Below, piece by piece: positions 11,001 through 19,400 of a stretch of DNA of 64,000 bases (position 1 is its first letter; every line of letters begins with the position of its first letter). The notes beneath the pieces were generated by a model, which did no database searches, had not been told where the DNA came from, and worked only from the letters and a program-made list of their open reading frames with translations. This DNA is from Gordionus sp. m RMFG-2023 (lineage: Eukaryota; Nematomorpha; Gordioida; Chordodea; Parachordodidae), in NCBI RefSeq assembly GCF_954871325.1, contig NC_088779.1:18478846-18542845 (forward strand), read 5' to 3'. Both the position numbers and the translations under genes were made by a program.

Positions 11001-14000
11001 ATTAATTATAACTTAACCCCAAATTTCACGACAAAATATCATAAATTCTTAAAATATGGAATATATATTAGAGATTCGCAACGAGCCGGTGGTATTTTTA
11101 AAAAAAAAATTGGGGCCGGGCCAAATCCGGCTTAAATTTTTAAATATGATATCATTACATTTTGTTTAATTCTTGCAAGAAACAAGACACTAATATTTTT
11201 TATTTGTTGAATATTTCTTTTTACAATAAAAAAATTAAATGTTTCTATATTTAAATAGGGCCGGGGCGGGTGGACAAATAATTTTCATATTTATTTCGGG
11301 TCGGGTTTTTCGAGACAAATAAAAATAATTTGAACCGAGCCTGGGAAATTAGGCTCGATGCATATCACTAATATATATTATGCCCATGCTAAAATACAGA
11401 TAAAATCACGTCTTTAAAAATCGTCAGAACAGATTATTCTATGTCCACCTTCTGTAATTTTAAAAATTAAATTTCTATTATTTTCAACATGATGGTATAA
11501 CTATGTTAGCTATAATCTAATATAGGCCCGTGAACTAGACACCTACTTTTAAAGATATCTAATTACAATATTATCAATAAAATCAAATGAGTTATAGTCT
11601 CTTAGTCTTTACTGATTTAACTTTTTAAATTTATTTGGACTTCTATTTCCCACATATGCGTGTTTCAACGTACACTAAGTCTGTCATAATTAGGACACAA
11701 AATTTTTTGTTTAAAATATAATTTTCTAAAAAAATAGTCTTTATAATATATATTAATTATTTCAAATAGCCTGTACTTTTGGGATTCAGAAGATGTTTTA
11801 TTTATTCAGTGAAATTATTCAGGTTTGAATGAAAAGTGTCCCAACCATCCCCGTTCCCAATGGTAAAATATTATATTTACTATATTTGATATTAGAATCA
11901 TTATTTGTATTCCGTAGTTTTTAGTTAAAAGGGCTGTGACGATTCATATATTTTTCACCGAACCGATCCGATATTGGCTCAAAATCGATCAGATATTTAT
12001 TTATTTTTTACCACCGTCCTCTGAGCCATATGTAATTTAAAAATCCATATTTTCCATGTAAAAAAAAGGAATATGGATTTAATTTTATTTTAATATTTTT
12101 TTTTCTACAATTAAGACTATAATTTAAAAAAAAACTATATTATAATAAATTTTAAAAAATATAATTAATAATATATCCATTTTATTTTGAAATATATATA
12201 TGTTAGTATGAATTATAAAAATGAAACATTTAATATATAAAATTATTATATTTTTTTAAATAAATATGTGAGCCTCTAGATATTCCGTCAATAAGCTTCT
12301 ATGATGTGGACTATATCCCCTGCCGTACAGAAGATTCACTCAGTTAGAGCACTTGTTGCAGTAGGCGCCAAAAATTTACATGCATGTTTTGACAAAGTTG
12401 AATACTTTTCAGCACTAATTCTCCAATAGTCAAGTGGATCCACAGGAGATATAATATCAATATCAATGTTATTAGAGCACAGACATAAAATTAGAATTAA
12501 TAGTGGGTTTCATATAAACCCAACCTTTGGTTGGTTTTGAAAAATAATCAGATACTACCCAAACAAATGGGTCAATCAAAACCCAACCAAGCAATATTAG
12601 ATAAAATATGAAAAATATGTTATTATACAGTATAGATATAACGATTCTTTTATTTTTTCAAGTATGGAAGGTCATCTACATTATAATCGATTTCAATTAT
12701 TTTATTTTCAACTAGTTTCTTTTTGATTTTCAATTTAAATAAATAAGATTCAGGGGGTGTTGTGCATTTCCATTGTTTTAGAAATAAATAAAAAATTATT
12801 TAAAATCTTTCAATTTTTATAAAAATAAATAAAAAATCTTTTGAAATATAATAATAATGAAAAATAAACTAATAAAAAATGTTAAAAGATCGGATCGATT
12901 TTTTACAGGTATCGACCCGATCCAATATTTTAAAAAGCTAAATATTGTACCGATCAGTATCGGCGCAGCCCTTGATAAAATCTTTAATTGAATGACAATA
13001 GATAAGCGTAAATATGTCATTTTTCATGCTTTGATCCCTGAAATCTTTAAAAATCAGGGACCCGAACCGTTATTCATAACGGTTCAGTATGTAAAAAATT
13101 ATAATTGTTACGTTTTTGTTATGGGTCTTAAGAAGAAATTTATAAAGGTTTTCAGCTAATTATAAAGATTCATTACGGTTAGAAATTTTTTTTTAATGAA
13201 GCCACCATTTTCTAATTTATTTTTATTATATGCATCTATGAATTATATATAAAAAAAATATATAAAATTCAAAATAACTCATTTTTAAATATATTATTTG
13301 AACGTATAAGTAATATATTTTCTAATATAAATGGATTCCTTTTTGTTCGTTGTGACGATAACACAAATTTTAGCCCCGAAAAAGCCCTATCTACAGAAAC
13401 TTGTGTTGCGGGAACCGCCAGTACTATAAGAGCAAGTTTATATAATTCTGGATATTCAAATTATTTTCATTTATAAAATATAAAAACTGAACCGGTTTAA
13501 CCGTTTTTTATAAAGGTTCTTTTACTGCTTCAAAAAATTATTATATCGGTTCGGTTACGATTCAGATGTTTATAACGGTTCGTTACGGTTCACTCCGGGT
13601 CCCTGTTAAAAATATATAAAAGCTAAGATTAAAAGCTTGAACACTTATTTAGTTACGAATACTTTAATTTGTATACAAAATTTCAACCAAATCGCAAAGG
13701 GTCAGAGATTGGTAATGGATTTGATGCATGAAATAAAAAAAATATCATAATTATATATACAATCGCAATATAATTAAGGTTATACCAATATTATAAATTG
13801 ATATTTATTTACCATCTATCTCTGAACCAATTTCAAATATATTTTTAATGCAAAAAATTAACTGTAAACTAGTGTTGTTAAACGGCTCAATTTGAGCCGA
13901 TTTTTAAAAACGGCTAACTCAATATTTTATCCAGAAAAATATTATGCAAGTCTAAAGATTTTGCTCATAAAGAGCATATAGGATTGAACATCTATTGGTG

Positions 14001-16467
14001 AAATCTCGAAGCTTAGGCAATATTTTCCTGGCTAAAATGTTGAGTTAGCCGTTTTTAAAAATCGGCTCAAATCGAGCCGTTTAACAACACTACTGTAAAC
14101 TATGGATAAATGATACACTCTTTGTTTCTCATGGCCAAGGCAATATTTAATCTATTATCGAATGATTAAGTGCCTTTTGTATTTTTTTATTCCCTAGAAG
14201 TTAATCATCTCTTTTAAAATATGGGAAATTTTTATGGCTGATGAATGTGATAGTTAAATATTTTAATTTGTTACAAATAATATATCCCTCCAAAATATCA
14301 CATTTTTAGTTTACAGATACCACTTTTTGTAGGCAAGGGCGTCAAACCGAACTGCGAAACCAGAACGAATCATTATAATTTCCTGAACTGTTGCCGTTAT
14401 AAGGAAAATATAAAAAGAGTATATTTTTGAATCGGTTTAACCCGGTTCATAATGATGTTTAAAAATAACTAATTTAAATTATTAGCCTAAATTTGGAATT
14501 TTAATTTTTCTTGGGGGCAATTTAAATTCGTGATTTCTTTTCAAATTAAAATTTTTTCACAATTAAATCGCCATTACCTTCATATCAATAAATACCAAGT
14601 TTATTGTTTTAACCTATTAATAGAGATTAGGCAAATTACTAGTTAATTAGGTTAGAAATAATCTTCATGGTTAAATTAAATAAGGAATTATAAAAATATA
14701 AATTAAAAAGATTTTTTTCTTAGATTAATATATATATTATGATTAATTTTTTTTAAAAAAATTAAATTTAACCAGAACAAACTAAAAAGAACCGTTATAA
14801 ATTATAACCGAACCAATATGAATTTTTTCAAAAAAACTGAATATAAAATTTTAAACTAAAAACCGAAAAAAACTGTTTTACTTAAGGAGCAGCCATATTG
14901 GAAGCAGATTAGATATTAATAGTCTGATTTTTTGACATTATACATACTTAATATATTTTAATTTGTGATTATATTATAACCTTACCATAAGACATTTAAA
15001 ATAATATGACTGGGCAACTTCATGAATCACCCAATAATTTGAACGACCATTTTAAAAATGAATGAACCTTTGTGTGAAGTTAAATAGATTGTATATTTTA
15101 AATAAATCAAAATTTGAATGCTCTAGCTCCAATATATCCCTAGTTATGGATCTTCAAAGTACAATGAAAACTTTTAATCTTTTAACAAATCTCAAAATAT
15201 TTTTGGTCTTAAAGTAACAAATTATATATCATTTTGTAGCCCTTAAAATTCTCTTATTTCAATAAAACAAAAAAATTACTTTATTTAAAATATATTTATA
15301 AATAAAAATATGTATATTAAAAATAACCATAAATTTCTCCAAGATTATTATTACACTATAAATTTTTTTAAAAAAATATACTTTTAGTAAGAAATTAAAA
15401 AAAAACTTTATAAAATAAGAAAATGTTTACTTGGTGTACACATATGTTGCATATGTCACAAAAGACCATCTCATTACCTTCTTCACTATCAGGCTAAAAA
15501 TAATTGATTATTTTTAAATATAAATTTATGCATACAGATCGGCATACATCACAGATAACATTTTCATCATACTCCAAAGCAATTTCTTTTTCTTTTAAAA
15601 AAGAATCTTTGAAATTTGTATAACAGGATTTCTCAAGTTCTAACATAATTCCCTCAAATAATTTTATTGATAGGTATGGATTAGTATTAAAATCTAATGA
15701 ATATTATATTATAGTTATTGTAACAATTGACAAACCTTTTTTTAATGGTTCCTTGGAATTATCATCAATTAATAAGGTAGAGTTAAGAGTTTTCAGCCAA
15801 ATTAGATCCATTAAATCAATATTGTATTGATGGTAATTGTTTTCAAAATTCATGGAATTATTTTTATATTTTCTTAAATCAGAAGGATGATAATAAGATG
15901 AATATAACCTATTAATATTTATTTTAATGTTATCTGCAAATATATTTTCCTTCCTATCAGTATTTTCAATTTTATCATTGGTAAAATATTCAGTAGCCTG
16001 GTTAATATGTAAATCTTCAATTTTTTTCAAGGATCTTCTTTTTGAAGGCAGATAATCATTCTTATTATTTAAACCCATGGTGTTAATGGAGAGATTAGAT
16101 AGAAATAGGTGGTGTAGCTCATTAGAAAAGTGCAAAGATTTAGATTCAAGAATGTCATATATAGAAATATTTTTTAAATTAGGTTTGTTGAGATCATCAA
16201 TAAAACACACAGGAATTTGAACTCCTTTATCCCACTCACCTCGCCAAGGATCAGATAATGTTATATAATCATCTTTTGAAAAATATTCAGAATCAGGAAC
16301 TTTCATTGCACTAATTAAATCTGTTCTATACAACTATTCAAAAATTTGAAGACATGCATAAAATTTAATAAAACTTCAGCAGGTTTATTATTGCTTGAGA
16401 AGGCTGGTGTAATATACTTTTCTGAAAATTTTGATACATCATATGGATGATATCTAATTGAGTTCAT
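4808..16467 (-). CDS. JADE (homologue; paralogue not resolved): JADE-family PHD/ePHD protein (scaffold of the HBO1 histone acetyltransferase complex), partial at 3' end
   Basis: Rebuilt from exons 16467-16375, 16333-15736, 15693-15536, 15493-15431, 6669-6265 and 5059 to about 4808; all junction phases agree. JADE proteins bridge HBO1/KAT7 to ING and MEAF6 and read the H3 tail, promoting histone acetylation in the nucleus. Residues 31-70 match the conserved N-terminus ([21 protein letters not shown]). About 80-200 is an Asn-rich linker, followed by a conserved MDLIWL helix. PHD1 spans C278-C322 ([32 protein letters not shown]) and the extended PHD starts at C367 ([33 protein letters not shown], then AFHVTC). 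Odd points: a 44-residue Ser/Pro linker between PHD1 and ePHD, where human has about seven residues, and no visible final His of the usual KHS ligand after YC. The C-terminal half is not found. A BRPF protein is less likely, because the KMEPIT segment is JADE-like. Confidence 0.9.
5164..6081. mobile_element. Foldback/MITE-like element with GTGAACCC ends, in a JADE intron
   Basis: Left end CCAGGGATGTGAACCCT and right end (reverse complement) CCAGAGATGTGAATCCT form imperfect terminal inverted repeats. Both are followed inward by GAACCCGG/GAACCGGGAACC-type words. The interior is AT-rich with no ORF and a short GC-rich patch near 5745-5790. It lies between JADE exons 5 and 6. A related end appears at about 32165-32260. 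No clear target-site duplication was seen. Confidence 0.6.
6265..6669 (-). CDS. JADE (homologue): JADE exon 5: end of PHD1, linker and start of ePHD
   Basis: The acceptor CTTAAG precedes [15 protein letters not shown], which continues CNICVHQ of exon 4. The donor after GACIQCS is GTGCGT. The exon is exactly 135 codons with both ends at phase 0. It has 44 mostly Ser/Pro/Thr residues between CNPC and CCLCPN, then the JADE signature [15 protein letters not shown] and [13 protein letters not shown]. Its base composition is far less AT-rich than the flanks, as expected for a constrained exon. Confidence 0.93.
6670..7504. other. JADE intron sequence left of piggyBac
   Basis: Part of the 8.8-kb intron between JADE exons 4 and 5. 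It contains a G homopolymer near 7147-7157 and a stretch at about 7310-7470 (GAGATTTTGCTCATATA and GGCTAAAATCTT) related to the interior and ends of the 221-bp MITE at 13871. No exon seen. Confidence 0.35.
7910..9610 (+). pseudogene. piggyBac transposase remnant
   Basis: Recognisable blocks in plus-strand order: an acidic repetitive N-terminus (7910-8290); a segment near 8710-8850 with [26 protein letters not shown] and [18 protein letters not shown] and TKLTAV near 8850-8950; FFDNLFTS near 8972; and [16 protein letters not shown] with SKKWWWCLF near 9290-9370. These are the DDE core and the conserved block that follows it. Frames change several times and stops interrupt most blocks, so it cannot be functional. 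The C-terminal Cys-rich domain expected near 9540-9610 survives only weakly. Confidence 0.85.
7950..8262 (+). repeat. Three tandem copies of a 104-105-bp coding unit in the piggyBac N-terminus
   Basis: Units start at about 7950, 8054 and 8159 with GATCAAGATATAT. Each encodes a 35-residue acidic block of the type [13 protein letters not shown] followed by NIQPSKR. Single-base length differences between units now put them in different frames. The unit length of 105 bp keeps frame, so the expansion probably occurred while the gene was coding. Confidence 0.8.
10445..10754. mobile_element. MITE with 16-bp perfect terminal inverted repeats (ATACCTAGACTGACGA)
   Basis: ATACCTAGACTGACGA at 10445 and its exact reverse complement ending at 10754, with similarity continuing inward (CATTCATTAAAA, GCAAATCAGCTGGA). 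It is about 310 bp and non-coding. It lies in the long JADE intron. Confidence 0.75.
11064..11377. mobile_element. MITE with TATATTAGAGAT ends and GCCGGGC subterminal blocks
   Basis: Left TATATTAGAGATTCGCAACGAGCC; right, reverse complemented, TATATTAGTGATATGCATCGAGCC. GC-rich subterminal blocks (GGGGCCGGGCC on the left, GGGCCGGGGCGGG on the right) flank an AT-rich core. The same family occurs at 18016-18357, and a terminal piece at about 34230-34325 matches its ACAAATAATTTT plus GGGCTTTTTGG stretch. Confidence 0.7.
11929..12973. mobile_element. Foldback/MITE-like element with AAGGGCTG ends and CCGATC motifs
   Basis: Left AAGGGCTGTGACGAT with ACCGATCCGATATTGG. Right, reverse complemented, AAGGGCTGCGCCGAT with ATCGGTACAATATT and TATTGGATCGGGTCG. 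It is about 1.05 kb, AT-rich inside, with no coding capacity. It lies in the long JADE intron. Confidence 0.65.
13055..13605. mobile_element. Foldback/MITE-like element with CAGGGACCC ends and AACCGTTA motifs
   Basis: Left CAGGGACCCGAACCGTTATTC. Right, reverse complemented, CAGGGACCCGGAGTGAACCG with AACCGTTATAAAC. It is about 550 bp. A less AT-rich interior patch near 13340-13440 has no long frame. It lies in the long JADE intron. Confidence 0.65.
13871..14091. mobile_element. 221-bp MITE with exact 10-bp target-site duplication
   Basis: Ends are AGTGTTGTTAAACGGCTC and its inverted counterpart; the inverted repeats extend about 50 bp with one or two differences. It is flanked by identical 10-mers ACTGTAAACT at 13861-13870 and 14092-14101. 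A 10-bp duplication with long inverted repeats fits Mutator-like MITEs. That superfamily call is inference. Confidence 0.85.
14102..15430. other. Intron remainder with a probable GAACC-type element
   Basis: About 14330-14890 has GAACC/CCGAACC words at both sides (CAAACCGAACTGCGAAACC on the left; AGAACCGTTATAAATT and CCGAACCAATATG on the right), as in neighbouring foldback elements. I cannot define clean ends. The rest to 15430 is AT-rich intron with no feature seen. Confidence 0.35.
15431..16467 (-). CDS. JADE (homologue): JADE exons 1-4: N-terminus, linker and first half of PHD1
   Basis: Exon 1 is 16467-16375 ([14 protein letters not shown] to KPAE), exon 2 is 16333-15736 ([11 protein letters not shown] to EPLKK), exon 3 is 15693-15536 ([12 protein letters not shown] to [10 protein letters not shown]) and exon 4 is 15493-15431 ([16 protein letters not shown] to CVHQ). 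The three introns are 41, 42 and 42 nt with donors GTTTTA, GTTTGT and GTATGC and acceptors AATAG, TTAG and TTTAG. ATG 16467 is chosen because KPAE plus [10 protein letters not shown] matches the human order KPAEVFRKDLISAM with little extra upstream. A 5' noncoding exon is possible. Confidence 0.9.
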
Positions 16468-17198
16468 AACTATAAATAATTTATATAGGTTAAACTTATC
16501 AAAAATAACTTTTTTCCTGCTTTAGTTTGAATTTCGAATTTACAGATTTATTGTGTCGCATTATATTAAGAGTTGATAACAACCTCGTCATACGATGTGA
16601 ATTCCTTTTCTTTAAAAAATTTTCAACACCCATCTTCTTACTAAAATATCTAACCATTCGCGAAAATCAATCTCAAAGTAAAACTAAATGTTACTATAAT
16701 TATAAGCCCATAACACTATTAAAAAATGTCGATATAGATATATATAAAATGCGAGCCATTTCATTTTCTATTTTCATTTGATTTTACATATGAATATCAC
16801 TCCATGTGTAAAAATTGAAGTAAGAAAAATATAACCATATTTAAAAAATAGTAGAATTTAAGCAAAATAAAAAAAACTTCATGTAAATGAACATAATTTT
16901 ATATGATTATATATAATTATATGTCCTAAAACATTATTAATAAATATATAACTTATGAAATGAATAATATTTTTATTTATTATATTGAACCTTATATTTT
17001 ATATATTATTGCTTCTCAATTAAAGTATATATTTATTTTATTACTTATTTTTAATTCATTTCAGATTAATATTTACGTGATACGTGATATTAAGCGCACT
17101 AGCCCTAAACGTTGGACAAATATAATCGATCACGTGACTACCATTTTTATTTAAAAATACAATATTTAATTTTTACATATAAAAAAAATTGGAATATA
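16468..17198. promoter_or_regulatory. Divergent JADE/TXNL4A intergenic region
   Basis: About 730 bp separate the JADE start codon (minus) from the TXNL4A start codon (plus). It presumably holds both promoters and 5' UTRs. A TATATAAAT-like word lies about 12-20 bp upstream of the JADE ATG, too close to be a normal TATA box if that ATG is used. No other element is recognisable. Confidence 0.45.
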
Positions 17199-17627
17199 AT
17201 GTCTTATATGTTATCACATTTAGAAAACGGTTGGCAAGTTGATCAAGCAATTCTTTCTGAAGAAGATCGCGTAGTACTTATTAGATTTGGACATGATTGG
17301 GATCCAACCTGTATGCAAATGGATGAAATATTATATGGGATTGCTGAAAAAGTCAAAAATTTTGCTGTAATCTATTTAGTTGACATTTCCAAAGTTCCAG
17401 ACTTTAATAAAATGTATGAATTATATGATCCATGTACAACCATGTTTTTTTATCGCAATAAACATATGATGATAGATTTGGGTACTGGTAATAACAATAA
17501 AATTAATTGGGCACTAAGTGATAAACAAGAAATGATTGATATTATTGAAACAATATATAGGGGTGCTAGAAAAGGTCGTGGTTTAGTAGTTGCACCTAAA
17601 GACTATTCTACCAAATATCGTTATTAA
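17199..17627 (+). CDS. TXNL4A: Thioredoxin-like U5 snRNP protein Dim1/TXNL4A, intact
   Basis: A complete 142-residue protein, the usual family length, beginning MSYMLSHLENGWQVDQA and ending PKDYSTKYRY. It is nearly identical to human TXNL4A. Dim1 is an essential component of U5 and the U4/U6.U5 tri-snRNP and acts in pre-mRNA splicing in the nucleus. It has a thioredoxin fold without the CxxC redox pair (RFGHDWDPTCMQMDE). The ATG at 17199 is set by homology; an in-frame ATG at 17112 would add 29 unconserved residues. The CDS has no intron, unlike its neighbours, so it is either naturally single-exon or a retrocopy that remained under constraint. I see no poly(A) scar right after the stop. Confidence 0.97.
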   Translation: MSYMLSHLENGWQVDQAILSEEDRVVLIRFGHDWDPTCMQMDEILYGIAEKVKNFAVIYLVDISKVPDFNKMYELYDPCTTMFFYRNKHMMIDLGTGNNNKINWALSDKQEMIDIIETIYRGARKGRGLVVAPKDYSTKYRY

Positions 17628-18015
17628 TTTTCTATAATGCATAATTATTTTGTTAATTGATAATATGTTTATGTCAAATGATGAATGGATTAAAAGAATA
17701 AATACTGCAAAAGGATATCATTTATATATTATATAATCTATTCTATAACAAGTTTGTGATTAAGGTCAGAAATGGGGATCAGTAAAATATAGCCACATAT
17801 TGTTTTTTAAAAAAATATTAATGTAATTCCATACCAGATTGACTAAAAAAAACATGATTTGCATGTGACCCTTTAAGATCTTAGTCATTTTTATATACAA
17901 ATTAAGGACACATAACTAAATATCAAGGGCAAAGTATAAAATATCTATTTTTAAGCTTATTGGTTTTCATTTTATTAAAGATTTACTAAACTACAGAATT
18001 ATAAATAGTGATTCT

Positions 18016-18357
18016 AATTAGTCATCTGCATAAGCCTAATTTTTCAAACCCATGGCCCAAGATTTTTTTTAAAAAGTTTTGCCAGCCTGGCCCTAACCAA
18101 TAAAAATTTACCTGCCCAGCCTGACCCAAATTTATTTAAATATTGATATTAATTTTTATAATTACTCAAAGTAAAAGATATATGTTATATGGCATCTTGG
18201 TTATAGAAATAAAATCAAATATTTTTATTTAACATTAAAAATTAACATAAAATTAATAAATTTAGATATATTAAAAAAAAATCCCAAAGCCCAACCTGGC
18301 CCATATTTTTTTTTAAAATATTGGGCCCAACCCAGCCTACTTTTGCAGATCTCTAAT
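18016..18357. mobile_element. MITE, same family as the 11064 element
   Basis: Left TTCTAATTAGTCATCTGCAT; right, reverse complemented, GAATTAGAGATCTGCAAAAG. Subterminal GGCCC-rich blocks on both sides (CCCATGGCCCAAG, GGGCCCAACCCAGCC) enclose an AT-rich core. It shares the TTAG(A/T)GATNTGCA end and GC subterminal design with the element at 11064-11377. Confidence 0.6.
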
Positions 18358-19249
18358 TCTAATATCCAAATTAGTGTTAATAATTCGAGTTATTTCAATC
18401 ATGACTAAAAGTCATGTGAGTAACATGATTGACCAAATTAATCAACCAATTAGTAGATTAGCACTAATTTTTTTTTGATTCTTTTAATTAAATAAATATG
18501 ATTATCTATTTATTGCTACCATATCCTTCACTTTAATCCCAAAATTTTAAGGAATTAAAAAATAAAAGTTAGTTTTTACAACAATCCATTTTATTTTTAA
18601 AAAATAAGACTGGGAATGTAAATATATGCACATTAATTAGTCACAGGAGTCATATTGAGTTATTTTTGTTAACTTGATTTAATTGTTTATAAACACTAAT
18701 CCAAATAGTAGGTGTACATTCTATTTTTTAAAATTTATAATATTTCCCTGGCCCTAAATTGAAAAACAAGCTAGACTGAATATTTTAAAAAAAAATTATG
18801 CCAAGCTGGGAAAAAAATATGCCTCGATTTATGATTTTTTGTAAAATTTTAAAAGGCTAGTCGATATATTTAGGCAAATATTTTTATTAATACTAGTTGA
18901 AAATTATTACAATATGCTTATTTCTTTGCATTTTTAGAGCTGTCCAGGGATCCAAACCGAACTGGTATTTTTTGCAAAAAGATTTTTTAGTCTTGAATTG
19001 AACAACATACCTCATAATTTTGTGCTTGTAAAATAGTATAAAAGTATTGTTAAAATTCTAATTTATATTCTAATTATTTTAAAGATTATAATCTATCAAT
19101 TTTGATTGATAAGTGAAACATTTGTATATATTAAAAACATTTTTTAAATATTTTAAAGGGTTAATGTTAGATATAATTGAACGAACCAAATTTTGATACG
19201 ATTGAGTCAACACTTGTTTATTATTTTAAAAAGGTCATTCTTGAAGAAC

Positions 19250-19400
19250 GTCTATGGCCTAGTCAAATGTGTGCATATATGTCAATCTGAAGATTCTGGG
19301 TTCAGGTTTTTTTTCTGAAGCCAACTTGGTGGTTTGGAGGATGATATATAGTAAATCGGACTCTGCCACACGATTCCATTAATAAATATTAAAAAATAAA
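19250..19400 (+). mobile_element. Probable tRNA-derived SINE
   Basis: TGGCCTAGTC at 19255 fits an RNA polymerase III A box, and CTGGGTTCAGG at 19296-19306, about 40 bp downstream, fits a decayed B box. A non-tRNA body follows (GGTGGTTTGGAGGATG, TCGGACTCTGCCACACG) that is less AT-rich than the flanks. I see no clear target duplication. This rests on motifs only. Confidence 0.5.

Noticed and set aside
12817-13020. Minus-strand 67-codon hydrophobic frame
   Set aside because: It lies across the end of the foldback element at 11929-12973 and consists of Ile/Phe/Leu codons expected by chance.
16960-17154. Plus-strand 64-codon frame upstream of TXNL4A
   Set aside because: Ile/Tyr/Phe-rich composition typical of AT-rich noise and no homology recognised.
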